Assembly (NCBI RefSeq): GCF_000428985.1
Contig: NZ_AUAZ01000024.1
Coordinates: 1-64,000, forward strand
Reading direction: 5' to 3'
Source: Marinobacterium litorale DSM 23545
Lineage (GTDB): Bacteria > Pseudomonadota > Gammaproteobacteria > Pseudomonadales > Balneatricaceae
Length of the DNA: 64,000 nt
Shown: piece by piece, positions 53,854 through 64,000 of the stretch
How the letters are laid out: every line of letters begins with the position of its first letter
Position numbering within the stretch: the first letter of the stretch is position 1
Translations under genes and position numbers: made by a program
Notes under the pieces: generated by a model
Database searches by the model: none
What the model saw: only the letters and a program-made list of their open reading frames with translations
What the model was told of the DNA's origin: nothing

Positions 53854-56232
53854 CTAATCTCTTAACGCAGCTCCCAGCTTTTCGCCCAGAGCCGATACCA
53901 CAGCGCTCACTGCACTGTTTATTTCTTCATCATTAAGAGTGCGTGATGGATGTTGCCAGGTCAAGCCCAGCGCCAGACTTTTTCGTCCCGGTTCAATACC
54001 TTGGCCCTGATAAACGTCAAACAGGGTGATCTGTTTAAGGTATTCACCGGCCGCCGCTTTCACCACTTCGCGCAGCTCGGCGAAGCAGGTCTCAGTGCTG
54101 ACCAGTACAGCCAGGTCACGGCGGGACTCCGGGAATTTGGACAGTTCGGAGAAGCGCGACACCCGTCCGCCAATCACAGCGTCCAGTTCAATCTCGAACA
54201 GGAACACAGGACCGGTCAGATCCAGAGATTTTTGCAGTGAGGGATGCAGGGCGCCGATACGTCCGACGGTCTGCCCATTCTGCTGAATAGCCGCGCTCTG
54301 CCCCGGATGCAGTGCCACCTGGTTGTCGGCTACGAAACTGAAGCTACCGGCATTGCTACCCAGGCTCAGCAGGGATTCCACATCGCCCTTGAGGTCGTAG
54401 AAATCGACCTTGTCACTGCCGCCGTTCCAGCCCTCTGGCTGACGGCTACCACAGATAATACCGGCCACCACGTTTTGCTGCTTCAAGCCATCAGTGGTCG
54501 GGACAAAACGCTGCCCGATCTCAAACAAGCGTACACGCTGCTGCTGACGGTGCTGATTGTACTGCAGAGCCTTCGCCAGTCCGGGCCACAGGGTCGTGCG
54601 CATGACGGCCATCTCAGCCGAGATCGGGTTGGCCAGCGCCATGGGCTCATGTTGATCATCAAACTGAGCAGACAGCCCTTTCTCGATAAAGCTGTAGGTG
54701 ATCGCTTCCTGATACCCCAGAGAGATCAGATGGCTGCGTACCCGACTTTGACTGACCCGCGCTTCCGGCAGCGGCGGGATCGGCAACTCCGCACGCGGTG
54801 TGCGAACCGGCAGGTTGTTATAACCGTATACACGCGCGATCTCTTCGATCAGGTCCACTTCCAGGCTGATGTCGAAACGGTAGCTCGGTACCTGCACCTG
54901 CCACTCACGGTCGCCGCTGACCTCGAGCTTGAGGCCGAGACGGGTGAGGATCTCTACGATCTCTTCCGCGGGAATCTCAAGTGCGAGAGCCGAAGTCACC
55001 TTATCGTGGCGCAGCTGAACACTGGTTACCGCCGGCAGATCCTGTTCGGAAACCGCTTCGGTAACAGGGCCTGGCTGGCCACCTACGATATCCAGCAACA
55101 GGGCGGTCGCTCGTTCCATGGCATCACGCTGTAACTGCCAGTCCACACCACGTTCAAAACGGTGAGAGGAGTCGGTATGCAGCCCGTAGTTACGAGCGCG
55201 CCCTGCAATAGCAAGCGGAGCAAAGAACGCACTTTCAAGCAGGATATCGCGGGTCGCATCAGTTACCGACGTGGGCTCGCCACCCATAATGCCGGCCATG
55301 GCCACCGCCTTTTTATCATCGGCGATCACCAGAGTATCCGCGTTGAGTTTAACCTCTTGGCCATCCAGCAGCGTCAGAGCCTCGTCCTGTTGCGCCATAC
55401 GCACCTGGATCTGCCCTTCAAGGGTGTTCAGGTCAAACGCATGCATCGGCTGGCCCAGCTCGAGGAGGACGTAGTTAGTCACGTCCACAACCGGATCGAT
55501 GGAACGAATACCGGAACGACGCAGCTTTTCCTGCATCCACAGCGGTGTCTCTGCAGATGAATCGATGCCGCGAATAACCCGTGCCAGATAGCGCGGGCAG
55601 CCGCTGGTCGCCTTCAATGACGCTTCCACTTGATCATCGATCTGGGGCGCTACCGGTGAACAATCCACCGATGCCACCGGCACTTTGTTGAGTACGCCGA
55701 CTTCACGGGCCATCCCGGCAAGGCTCAGGCAGTCACCCCGGTTCGGCGTCAGGTCCACGTCGATGATCTGGTCATCAAGCTTCAGGTATTCGCGGATATC
55801 GGTGCCGACCGGCGCATCTGCCGCCAGTTCCATCAGCCCGGCGTGATCTTCGGATAGACCGAGCTCATCCTCGGCACAGAGCATGCCGAAGGATTCGACC
55901 TGGCGCAGCTTGGCCTTCTTGATCTTGAAATCTCCCGGTAGAACGGCACCAACCTTGGCAAAGGGCACACGGATCCCGGCGCGAGCATTGGGCGCGCCAC
56001 AAACTACCTGGAACTCCTCACTACCATCGGAGACCTGGCACACCCGCAGCTTATCCGCATTGGGGTGCTGTTCGGCACTGAGGATCTCACCAACCACCAC
56101 GCCACTGAATGCGCCGGCAACGGGTTCTACTTTATCGACTTCCAGTCCGGACAGACTGAGTTGATCGACCAGCGACTGGGTGTCAATTTCGGGCTGCACC
56201 AGTTCGCGCAACCAGTGTTCACTGAATTTCAT
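53854..56232 (-). CDS. pheT: phenylalanyl-tRNA synthetase beta subunit PheT
   Basis: A 792-residue subunit. It has an N-terminal tRNA-binding (EMAP-II/OB) domain (about 40-150), B3/B4 editing region (about 210-360), B5 domain (about 400-475), the catalytic-like core and a C-terminal ferredoxin-fold anticodon-binding domain (about 700-792; [18 protein letters not shown]). It charges tRNA-Phe with PheS and edits Tyr-tRNA-Phe. It is in the pheS-pheT-ihfA order. Confidence 0.97.
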   Translation of the reverse strand: MKFSEHWLRELVQPEIDTQSLVDQLSLSGLEVDKVEPVAGAFSGVVVGEILSAEQHPNADKLRVCQVSDGSEEFQVVCGAPNARAGIRVPFAKVGAVLPGDFKIKKAKLRQVESFGMLCAEDELGLSEDHAGLMELAADAPVGTDIREYLKLDDQIIDVDLTPNRGDCLSLAGMAREVGVLNKVPVASVDCSPVAPQIDDQVEASLKATSGCPRYLARVIRGIDSSAETPLWMQEKLRRSGIRSIDPVVDVTNYVLLELGQPMHAFDLNTLEGQIQVRMAQQDEALTLLDGQEVKLNADTLVIADDKKAVAMAGIMGGEPTSVTDATRDILLESAFFAPLAIAGRARNYGLHTDSSHRFERGVDWQLQRDAMERATALLLDIVGGQPGPVTEAVSEQDLPAVTSVQLRHDKVTSALALEIPAEEIVEILTRLGLKLEVSGDREWQVQVPSYRFDISLEVDLIEEIARVYGYNNLPVRTPRAELPIPPLPEARVSQSRVRSHLISLGYQEAITYSFIEKGLSAQFDDQHEPMALANPISAEMAVMRTTLWPGLAKALQYNQHRQQQRVRLFEIGQRFVPTTDGLKQQNVVAGIICGSRQPEGWNGGSDKVDFYDLKGDVESLLSLGSNAGSFSFVADNQVALHPGQSAAIQQNGQTVGRIGALHPSLQKSLDLTGPVFLFEIELDAVIGGRVSRFSELSKFPESRRDLAVLVSTETCFAELREVVKAAAGEYLKQITLFDVYQGQGIEPGRKSLALGLTWQHPSRTLNDEEINSAVSAVVSALGEKLGAALRD

Positions 56233-56271
56233 GCTGCTGTCCTGAAATCTCTAAAATTTGGGTATGGTCGA

Positions 56272-57321
<1,050 letters not shown>

Positions 57322-57343
57322 CTACCAATAGGCGGGTGACGCC

Positions 57344-57700
57344 TTAGGCCAGGGCCGCTTTGGCCTTCTCAACCACCGCCGCAAAAGCTGTCTGCTGGTT
57401 TACAGCCAGGTCAGCCAGTACCTTACGGTCGATTTCGATGTTGGCCTTTTTCAGACCGGCGATAAAGCGGCTGTAAGACAGACCGTTGATGCGGGCAGCA
57501 GCGTTGATACGTGCGATCCACAGAGCGCGGAACTGACGCTTACGCTGACGACGGTCACGGTAAGCATACTGACCTGCTTTGATGACCGCCTGTTTGGCTA
57601 CACGGAATACACGGCTGCGAGCGCCGTAGTAACCTTTCGCCTGTTTCAGGATTTTCTTGTGACGGGCGCGAGCCTGTACACCACGTTTTACGCGAGGCAT
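57344..57700 (-). CDS. rplT: ribosomal protein L20
   Basis: A 118-residue large-subunit protein ([40 protein letters not shown]), the standard length. It assembles early on 23S rRNA and in E. coli represses the rpmI-rplT mRNA. It follows rpmI by 40 bases. Confidence 0.98.
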   Translation of the reverse strand: MPRVKRGVQARARHKKILKQAKGYYGARSRVFRVAKQAVIKAGQYAYRDRRQRKRQFRALWIARINAAARINGLSYSRFIAGLKKANIEIDRKVLADLAVNQQTAFAAVVEKAKAALA

Positions 57701-57740
57701 AGCAATTCCTTCCTATAAAAAGTTGATTCAGACAAAAAGC

Positions 57741-57935
57741 TTACAGATACGGCAGCATGCGCTTGACCAGAGCCTGGTCAGCATCATGAACCTGCAGCAT
57801 CGGGCGCAGCTGACGCTTACGCTTGGTGCTTTTCTTGGTCAGAATGTGGCTTTTGAAGGCCTGCTTGTGCTTAACGCCGTTAGCAGTTTTCTTGAAACGT
57901 TTTGCCGCACCGCGGACAGTTTTAATCTTAGGCAT
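57741..57935 (-). CDS. rpmI: ribosomal protein L35
   Basis: A 64-residue very basic protein, [20 protein letters not shown] to the C-terminal KRMLPYL. The start is ATG 57935; the longer frame to 57983 has no family match. Standard infC-rpmI-rplT order. Confidence 0.97.
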   Translation of the reverse strand: MPKIKTVRGAAKRFKKTANGVKHKQAFKSHILTKKSTKRKRQLRPMLQVHDADQALVKRMLPYL

Positions 57936-58042
57936 TTTCAATCTCCACGCATTCGTTTGTAATGCGTCAGCCGGAATCAACAAAACCCGTTCCGCCTTTC
58001 CCCACTGGAGAAAGCCAGGACGGGTTGTGTATGAAACGCTGA

Positions 58043-58579
58043 CTATTTCTTCTTCGGGGCGACGACCATCACCATCTGGCGACCTTCCATCTTCGGCTGC
58101 TGCTCTACAACACCTAGCCCGTCCAGGTCACCCTCGACACGGCGGAGAAGTTGCATGCCCAGCTCCTGATGAGCCATCTCACGGCCACGGAAACGCAAGG
58201 TCACCTTGGCCTTATCCCCGGCTTCAAGGAAACGTATCAGGTTGCGCAGCTTTACCTGATAATCCCCTTCTTCCGTACCGGGACGGAATTTCACTTCCTT
58301 GACCTGCATCTGAGACTGTTTCTTCTTAGCCTCATTTGCTTTCTTCTTCAGTTCGTACTGATGCTTACCATAGTCCATGATCTTGCAGACAATGGGATCA
58401 GAATCAGAGATCTGTACAAGGTCAAGTTCAGCCTCTTGAGCCAGCTCAAGAGCTTCTTCAATCGGAACGACACCAACCTGGTTACCATCCGCCCCAATGA
58501 GGCGGGCTTCACGTGCACGGATGTTCTCGTTAATTGGCGGCAGGTTCTGACGACCGCCGCGCCTGTTATCACGCCTGAT
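58043..58579 (-). CDS. infC: translation initiation factor IF-3, with a non-canonical ATC start
   Basis: A 178-residue IF-3. The N-terminal domain runs from [20 protein letters not shown] through [14 protein letters not shown]. The C-terminal domain has [20 protein letters not shown] and [20 protein letters not shown]. The first ATG in frame (58378) would remove the whole N-terminal domain. AGGAG (58592-58588) is 8 bases before an ATC at 58579, which gives the full-length protein. An ATA two codons further upstream is only 2 bases from AGGAG. Rare start codons (AUU in E. coli) are the known basis of infC autoregulation. Confidence 0.93.
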   Translation of the reverse strand: MRRDNRRGGRQNLPPINENIRAREARLIGADGNQVGVVPIEEALELAQEAELDLVQISDSDPIVCKIMDYGKHQYELKKKANEAKKKQSQMQVKEVKFRPGTEEGDYQVKLRNLIRFLEAGDKAKVTLRFRGREMAHQELGMQLLRRVEGDLDGLGVVEQQPKMEGRQMVMVVAPKKK

Positions 58580-58600
58580 AGCTATATCTCCTGACGAATT

Positions 58601-60517
58601 TTATTCCTGACGCCCTTTACGGGTTACTTCCCCGGTAATCTTTTCAATGAAGGCGTCAACCGACAACGTGCCGAGATCTTCACCGGAGCGCGTACGCACT
58701 GCAACGGATCCACTCTCTACTTCTTTGTCGCCTACAACGAGCAGGTAGGGCACTTTCTGTAAAGTACGCTCGCGAATTTTAAAGCCGATCTTCTCGTTTC
58801 TCAAGTCCGCAACAGCCCTATAACCTTTATTTTCTAGCCGCTCGGTCACTTCTTTGACGAATTCGGCCTGTTTATCGGTAATATTCATCACCGCAACCTG
58901 CACCGGAGCCAGCCAGGTCGGCAAGGCGCCCGCGTAATGCTCTATCAGGATACCAATGAAACGCTCGAAGCTACCCAGGATCGCCCGGTGCAGCATAACG
59001 GGTGTTTCACGCTCACCCTCTTCATTAACAAACTGAGCACCGAGGCGGCCCGGCATGGAGAAGTCCACCTGAATGGTGCCGCACTGCCAGACCCGGCCAA
59101 GACAGTCCCGCAAAGAGAACTCGATCTTGGGTCCGTAGAAAGCCCCTTCGCCCGGCAGCTCTTCCCAATCCAGCTGCGCCGTATCCAGTGCATCGGCCAA
59201 GGCTTTCTCCGCCTTATCCCAGCTTTCATCAGAACCAACGCGCTGTTCAGGACGGGTAGAGAGCTTGTAGATGATGTCGGTAAAGCCGAAATCCGCATAC
59301 ACCTCATGCAGAAACTCGATAAATGCGGCCACTTCCGACTGAATCTTGTCCTCGCCACAGAAGATGTGGGCGTCATCCTGCACAAAGCCACGTACGCGCA
59401 TGATGCCGTGCAGCGCACCTGAGGGCTCGTTACGGTGGCAGGAGCCGAACTCCGCCAGACGCAGGGGCATTTCACGGTAGGAGCGCAGACCCTGATTGAA
59501 CACCTGGATATGACAGGGGCAGTTCATGGGCTTGATAGCAAAGTCACGGCTCTCGGAGTGCGTGGTGAACATCTGCTCCTGGAACTTGTCCCAGTGACCG
59601 GACTTCTCCCACAGGGTACGTTCGACCACCTGCGGCGTCTTAATTTCCTGGTAGCCGTGCTTACGCTGCTTGGCGCGCATATACTGTTCGATCTGCTGAT
59701 AGAGCGTCCAGCCGTGTGGGTGCCAGAACACCATACCCGGTGCTTCTTCCTGCAGGTGAAACAGATTCAGCTGCTTGGCCAGTTTACGGTGATCGCGCTT
59801 TTCCGCCTCTTCCAGACGGTGCAAATAAGCCTTGAGAGCCTTCTTGTCGCCCCAGGCAGTACCGTAGATGCGCTGCAGCATTTCATTCTTGGCATCACCA
59901 CGCCAGTATGCACCGGCCACCTTCATCAGCTTGAACGCTTTGATGTGACCTGTTGACGGCACGTGGGGGCCGCGGCAAAGGTCGATGAAGTCACCCTGGC
60001 GATAGAACGAAAGCGGTTGATCACCGGGGATATCCTTGATGATCTCGACCTTGTATTTCTCCCCCATCTGCTCGAACATCGCCACCGCTTCATCGCGGCT
60101 CATGATGGAGCGACTCACTTCCAGGTTATCCTTGGCCAGCTCGTTCATCCGCTTCTCGATCTTGGCCAGATCTTCCTGGGTGAACGGACGCTCGTAGGAG
60201 AAGTCGTAGTAAAAGCCGTCATCAATCACCGGGCCGATGGTCACTTGCGCGCCGGGGAAAAGCTCCTGTACTGCCATCGCCATCAGGTGAGCACAGGAGT
60301 GGCGAATAATCTCCAGCCCTTCGTCATCGCGTGCGGTCACGATGGCCAGGTCAGTATCCTTCTCAATGACGTAACTGGTATCAACCAGAGTGCCGTCGAC
60401 TTTACCGGCAAGTGCAGCCTTGGCCAGGCCGGTACCGATATCGGCAGCAACATCATAAACACTGACAGGGTGATCGAATTCGCGCTTGCTCGCATCCGGG
60501 AGAGTAATGACAGGCAT
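58601..60517 (-). CDS. thrS: threonyl-tRNA synthetase ThrS
   Basis: A 638-residue class II synthetase. It has an N-terminal TGS domain (about 1-62), an editing/SAD domain with [19 protein letters not shown], a catalytic core with zinc-binding Cys/His in [18 protein letters not shown], motif 2 in [20 protein letters not shown], and a C-terminal anticodon-binding domain. It heads the thrS-infC-rpmI-rplT operon. A 6-bp hairpin CGGCTG/CAGCCG (60574-60590) lies 57-73 bases upstream of the start and could serve in leader control, as ThrRS binds its own leader in E. coli. Confidence 0.97.
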   Translation of the reverse strand: MPVITLPDASKREFDHPVSVYDVAADIGTGLAKAALAGKVDGTLVDTSYVIEKDTDLAIVTARDDEGLEIIRHSCAHLMAMAVQELFPGAQVTIGPVIDDGFYYDFSYERPFTQEDLAKIEKRMNELAKDNLEVSRSIMSRDEAVAMFEQMGEKYKVEIIKDIPGDQPLSFYRQGDFIDLCRGPHVPSTGHIKAFKLMKVAGAYWRGDAKNEMLQRIYGTAWGDKKALKAYLHRLEEAEKRDHRKLAKQLNLFHLQEEAPGMVFWHPHGWTLYQQIEQYMRAKQRKHGYQEIKTPQVVERTLWEKSGHWDKFQEQMFTTHSESRDFAIKPMNCPCHIQVFNQGLRSYREMPLRLAEFGSCHRNEPSGALHGIMRVRGFVQDDAHIFCGEDKIQSEVAAFIEFLHEVYADFGFTDIIYKLSTRPEQRVGSDESWDKAEKALADALDTAQLDWEELPGEGAFYGPKIEFSLRDCLGRVWQCGTIQVDFSMPGRLGAQFVNEEGERETPVMLHRAILGSFERFIGILIEHYAGALPTWLAPVQVAVMNITDKQAEFVKEVTERLENKGYRAVADLRNEKIGFKIRERTLQKVPYLLVVGDKEVESGSVAVRTRSGEDLGTLSVDAFIEKITGEVTRKGRQE

Positions 60518-60711
60518 GTCTAATCCTTAAGCTTAGTGGTGGCCCCTACGACAGGTCACATAAGTGGGTGATCCGGCTGTCGGACAGCCGTTCGAAATAA
60601 GACGCGAGAGTATAACGCTGCAGTGCACACAGCTCCAGTCAAACGGACAAAACCGGGGTAAAGGCGTACAATCAGGAAGGGATCGTCCATAAAAAATATA
60701 GAAGTCGAATC

Positions 60712-62298
60712 GTGCCCCCTACCCGTTTGCGCATCAGCACCCGTCTCATGATCGTCCTCTGCCTGCTGGTTCTTTTGCAGGCAGCACTGGTTGGCGGTTT
60801 TGCATTGAAGCACCTGGCGGACTCACTTGAAGAACAGATGGCACTGCGGGCGCGTCAACTGGCCTCGATGGTTGCTCAGACCCCCTCCATTCGAACTGCC
60901 GTCGCCACCAATGATGGCCCCACTGTCAATCAACTGGCCAAAGAGCTGCAGGACGCCACTGATGCCAGCTTCATTTCAATTGGCAACGCTGAGGGGATAC
61001 GCCTCGCTCATCCGTTACCAGACCGCCTTGGCAAGCCGATGGTCGGCGGCGACAACGAAGCTGTCCTGCAAGAGGGCCGCACGATCATCTCCCAAGCCGT
61101 GGGCAGTATGGGGCCATCCATACGAGGTAAGGCACCAGTGATGAATGACATGGACGAAGTGGTCGGTGTAGTTTCAGTGGGCTACCTCACGCGGGAAATT
61201 GACGACACGATACTGACCTATCAGCGCATCGTAATCACTGTAACCCTCGTCCTGCTCGCGCTGTCCATCCTGGTCGCTAACTGGATTGCCCGGCGTTTCA
61301 GAGCTGCAATTTTCGACCTGGAGCCGCATCAAATAGCCGCGCTGTTCGAGGAGCGTAATGCAACACTGGAGTCAGTGCGCGAAGGTATCATCGCTATTAA
61401 CGCTGAAGGCCGTATAACAACCTTTAACCGTGCGGCTATCGACACACTCGGGCTCGGCTCCGAACCCCTGACCGGTCGATTGATTCAAGAGGTACTGCCG
61501 GAAAGCCGTCTACCCGCGCTGCTGGAAAGCGGTGAGCCTGAGTTCGATACGGAGGTGGTAATCGGGGGACGCAGCTTGATCATAAACCGCATCCCAATCC
61601 GCGTAAAAGGCCAGCTCACCGGTGTCGTTTCCAGCTTCCGTGTTCGGGACGAGCTTGCCATGGTGAGCCGACAACTGACACGAATTCAGCAATACGCCGA
61701 GACCCTGCATAGCCAAGCACACGAATATGCGAATAAACTCCACACCATTGCCGGACTGATACAGCTGGACAAAAGTCGGGAGGCACTGGAACTGATCGGC
61801 CAGGAAACTCAGGATCACCAGACGATGCTTCGCTGGCTGGTCGACTCGGTGGACGACCCTGTGGTTTCGGGCTGCCTGCTTGGCAAGTTCAACCGGGCTC
61901 ATGAGCTCGGGCTTCAGCTAGTTATAGATCCGGACAGCCACTTGGGTGCCCTGCCCTCTCACATTGCCCCCGAGCAACTGGTCACCCTGATTGGCAACCT
62001 GCTCGATAATGCGTTTGATGCCACACTCGGGGCTCAGGGCACTCAGATTAGCCTGTCACTCACCGATATAGGGCAGGACCTGATTATCGAAGTGGAGGAT
62101 GGCGGTCCCGGGGTTCCGGACGCCGATCTTGAGCAGGTTTTTGAACGCGGCTTTAGCCGCAAAGCAGAGGGAAGGGGTATCGGACTGCACCTGGTCAAAG
62201 AGATTGTTACCCAGCTCAGCGGAGAGATCGTGGTTGAAAACCTTTCCGAAGGTGGCGCCCGTTTTACGCTGTACCTACCCAAGGAGATTCGAAAATGA
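60712..62298 (+). CDS. CitA/DcuS-type sensor histidine kinase
   Basis: A 528-residue membrane sensor. Transmembrane helix 1 is about 12-33, followed by a periplasmic PAS/CACHE-like domain (about 35-170; IGNAEGIRLAHPLPDRLGKP and VGVVSVGYLTREIDD), helix 2 at about 172-192, a cytoplasmic PAS (about 210-315), a phosphoacceptor His in LHSQAHEYANKLHTIAGL (CitA-type HEYxNKLH) and an ATPase domain (LLDNAFDA, GRGIGLHLV). It senses a di- or tricarboxylate in this family. The start is GTG 60712. It overlaps its response regulator by ATGA. Confidence 0.92.
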   Translation: MPPTRLRISTRLMIVLCLLVLLQAALVGGFALKHLADSLEEQMALRARQLASMVAQTPSIRTAVATNDGPTVNQLAKELQDATDASFISIGNAEGIRLAHPLPDRLGKPMVGGDNEAVLQEGRTIISQAVGSMGPSIRGKAPVMNDMDEVVGVVSVGYLTREIDDTILTYQRIVITVTLVLLALSILVANWIARRFRAAIFDLEPHQIAALFEERNATLESVREGIIAINAEGRITTFNRAAIDTLGLGSEPLTGRLIQEVLPESRLPALLESGEPEFDTEVVIGGRSLIINRIPIRVKGQLTGVVSSFRVRDELAMVSRQLTRIQQYAETLHSQAHEYANKLHTIAGLIQLDKSREALELIGQETQDHQTMLRWLVDSVDDPVVSGCLLGKFNRAHELGLQLVIDPDSHLGALPSHIAPEQLVTLIGNLLDNAFDATLGAQGTQISLSLTDIGQDLIIEVEDGGPGVPDADLEQVFERGFSRKAEGRGIGLHLVKEIVTQLSGEIVVENLSEGGARFTLYLPKEIRK

Positions 62299-62999
62299 GC
62301 GCTCCTCTTGGAATCATAATCGCTGAGGATGACACCCAAATCGCCGAAATACAGCGCCGTTTTGTTGAACGGGTTCCTGGCTTTGAGATCCGCGGTATCG
62401 CACACAGCACCCGCGATGCGAGGGAACTGATCGATGTATTAAAGCCGGACCTGGTCATGCTGGATATCCAGTTCCCGGATGGCAGTGGACTGGAGCTATT
62501 GAGAGAGCTCAGAGCTGCCGCTCAACCAACCGATGTTATCCTGGTTACCGCTGCCAAAGAGGTCGACAGCCTCACCGAGGCGTTACGATGCGGGGTTTTT
62601 GATTACATTCTAAAACCGTTAATCTTCGAGCGCCTTGAACAAGCGCTGCTCAATTACCAGCAGCACCTGGAGCGCCTGAACGCATTGGGAAGCCTCAGCC
62701 AGCAATCGGTTGACGGACTGCTTCCCCGCAGCACCCAGAGCACGACTTCCGATCCCGAATCCGGATCCAAACGATTACCCAAGGGTATCGACGGTCTGAC
62801 CCTGGACAAAGTTCGAGGAGCCATGCAGAACGCTACCGGTAGCCTGAGCGCCGAACAGATGGGAGAACTGATTGGTTCCAGCCGAACCACCGCTCGACGA
62901 TATCTCGAATATCTGGTTTCAGAAGGCGAGCTGGAAGCTGATATCAACTACGGCAGCATCGGCCGCCCCGAGCGACGCTACCGCCGCATCGCTCACTAA
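62295..62999 (+). CDS. CitB/DcuR-type response regulator
   Basis: A 234-residue regulator. The receiver has IIIAEDDTQIAEIQRRFVER, phospho-Asp in LVMLDIQFPDGSGL and Lys in FDYILKPLIFERL. The C-terminal HTH has LSAEQMGELIGSSRTTARRY. It pairs with the sensor encoded just upstream and probably controls the tripartite tricarboxylate transporter genes that converge on it. Confidence 0.93.
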   Translation: MSAPLGIIIAEDDTQIAEIQRRFVERVPGFEIRGIAHSTRDARELIDVLKPDLVMLDIQFPDGSGLELLRELRAAAQPTDVILVTAAKEVDSLTEALRCGVFDYILKPLIFERLEQALLNYQQHLERLNALGSLSQQSVDGLLPRSTQSTTSDPESGSKRLPKGIDGLTLDKVRGAMQNATGSLSAEQMGELIGSSRTTARRYLEYLVSEGELEADINYGSIGRPERRYRRIAH

Positions 63000-63007
63000 A
63001 CAGAAAA

Positions 63008-63040
63008 AAGCCACCGCAATGACTCAACACTGGGTGGCTT
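63008..63040 (-). terminator. bidirectional terminator between the response regulator and tctA
   Basis: AAGCCACC (63008-63015) pairs with GGTGGCTT (63033-63040). On the minus strand the hairpin is followed by TTTTCTG, with T's from the plus-strand A-run at 63004-63009. This best fits termination of the tctA operon. On the plus strand TGAAAAT follows, so it works less well in that direction. Confidence 0.8.
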
Positions 63041-63114
63041 GAAAATACCGGTCGGTTGGAACCTCTTCCCCGACCGGCAGGTGCAAACAACAACGACGGC
63101 TTTCGTTGTTCGGC

Positions 63115-64000
63115 TTAGTCGGCTTCTTCCTGAATCTCCATACGGGCACGTGCGTTTTCCATACGACGGCGTAGAATCGGGCCAATAATGTACGGCAGTA
63201 GTAGTCCAGCCAACGCCACCACCCAGATAGCGATGCTCAGACCGCTGGAGAACAGCGCCGTCCAATCACCATCAGAAATAGTCAGCGCGTGGCGCAGGTT
63301 CAGCTCCATCTCAGGTCCCAGGAGCATACCAAGGATGACCGGCACCAGCGGAACATCGAGCTTACGCAGGACGTAGCCCATCAGACCGAAACCGACCATG
63401 AAGTACAGATCCAGCGCACTGTTACTGATTGAGTAGATACCCACCGCCGCGACCAGCGTTACCACCGGCATCAGGTACTTCGGCGGAATGCTCAGCAGCT
63501 TGACGAATACACCGATCATCGGGATGTTGAGCAACAACAGCATCAGGTTACCGACCAGCAGAGCTGCAATCACGCCCCAGACCAGCTCAGCATTCTGAGT
63601 GAATAGCATCGGCCCCGGCTGAATATTCAGTGAAATCAGCATCGCCAGCAGTACCGCTGTGGTACCACTACCCGGCACACCGAGGGTCAGCATCGGTACC
63701 AAGGCACCATTGGCAGCGGCATTGTTGCCCGCTTCCGGTGCAGCCACGCCACGGGGGTCGCCCTCACCGAAATTGCCTTTTGAACCAACCATCCGCTTTT
63801 CCAGGGTGTAACTGATAAAGCTACCCAGAGAAGCACCGGCACCCGGCAGCACGCCGGAAACGAAGCCCAGCAAAGAGCCACGCAAACTCGTCGGAAGAAT
63901 CTCGAAAACATCCTTCATCTTCAGGCTCAGCTTGTTCAGCTTCGCTGCTGCCAGCCCTTCACCGACATGCTTCTCGATAAAGAACAGCAGCTCGCTGACC
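63115..64000 (-). CDS. tctA: tripartite tricarboxylate transporter large permease TctA, C-terminal part
   Basis: The last 295 or so residues of a TctA permease; the N-terminal part lies beyond the window edge. The reading frame is open to base 64000. Conserved stretches are GVLPGAGASLGSFISYTLEK, PEAGNNAAANGALVPMLTLG and VPGSGTTAVLLAMLISLNIQ, and hydrophobic helices follow. TctA with TctB and a periplasmic TctC imports citrate or other carboxylates, including aromatic ones in some bacteria. It converges with the CitA/CitB-type pair, its probable regulator. Confidence 0.95.
   Translation of the reverse strand, partial: VSELLFFIEKHVGEGLAAAKLNKLSLKMKDVFEILPTSLRGSLLGFVSGVLPGAGASLGSFISYTLEKRMVGSKGNFGEGDPRGVAAPEAGNNAAANGALVPMLTLGVPGSGTTAVLLAMLISLNIQPGPMLFTQNAELVWGVIAALLVGNLMLLLLNIPMIGVFVKLLSIPPKYLMPVVTLVAAVGIYSISNSALDLYFMVGFGLMGYVLRKLDVPLVPVILGMLLGPEMELNLRHALTISDGDWTALFSSGLSIAIWVVALAGLLLPYIIGPILRRRMENARARMEIQEEAD

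Overview
The window looks like the chromosome of a halotolerant, aerobic gammaproteobacterium, probably of the Oceanospirillales/Marinobacterium or Pseudomonas-like type. Three things point there: a standard housekeeping block (thrS-infC-rpmI-rplT-pheST-ihfA), a bifunctional glucosylglycerol-phosphate synthase/phosphatase for salt tolerance, and several aromatic-degradation clusters with their own regulators. Genus is an inference from gene content only.

Layout. 1-3042: the end of an IS630-family transposase runs into a TRAP transporter whose binding-protein gene (dctP) has lost its 5' end; dctQ and dctM follow intact. 3375-9731: one giant signalling protein (kinase-like domain, AAA ATPase, GAF, PAS, histidine kinase, receiver, Hpt) whose Ser/Thr kinase domain lacks its catalytic residues. 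9803-17354: an IS3 remnant, then a mandelate/phenylglyoxylate block (LysR regulator, benzoylformate decarboxylase mdlC, orphan TRAP binding protein, aldehyde dehydrogenase, ketopantoate-reductase-like enzyme, mandelate dehydrogenase mdlB). 17805-17880: tRNA-Thr(CGT). 18072-22653: a group 3b-type soluble [NiFe] hydrogenase operon with its maturation protease. 22584-28060: ATP-grasp protein, TetR regulator with a divergent Bcr/CflA-type exporter, and the GgpPS fusion. 28345-32622: an HDOD protein behind a c-di-GMP-I (GEMM) riboswitch, and a pterin operon folE-folX-CYTH-folM. 32696-39139: a TtgR/AcrR regulator with a divergent RND pump behind a perfect palindromic operator. 39152-42858: LysR regulator, 3-hydroxybenzoate 4-hydroxylase mobA and a glycerophosphodiesterase. 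43045-52814: a complete toluene-4-monooxygenase operon (tmoX-ABCDEF) with the divergent TodS/TodT-type two-component system. 53046-60517: tRNA-Pro(GGG), MerR-like gene, ihfA, pheT, pheS, rplT, rpmI, infC, thrS. 60712-64000: a CitA/CitB-type two-component system beside a tripartite tricarboxylate transporter gene tctA that runs off the window.

How it fits together. Toluene would enter through the TmoX channel, be sensed by TmoS, be para-hydroxylated by T4MO, and excess solvent would be pumped out by the RND system. Mandelate or phenylglyoxylate would go to benzaldehyde and benzoate through MdlB, MdlC and the dehydrogenase. 3-Hydroxybenzoate would become protocatechuate through MobA. The ring-cleavage pathways are not in the window. 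The most testable new idea is that the CYTH triphosphatase encoded between folX and folM is the missing phosphatase of tetrahydromonapterin synthesis. Other notable signals are the c-di-GMP riboswitch, TodT-box spacing that reproduces the PtodX layout, an internal terminator between tmoE and tmoF, and the pseudokinase in the giant hybrid kinase.
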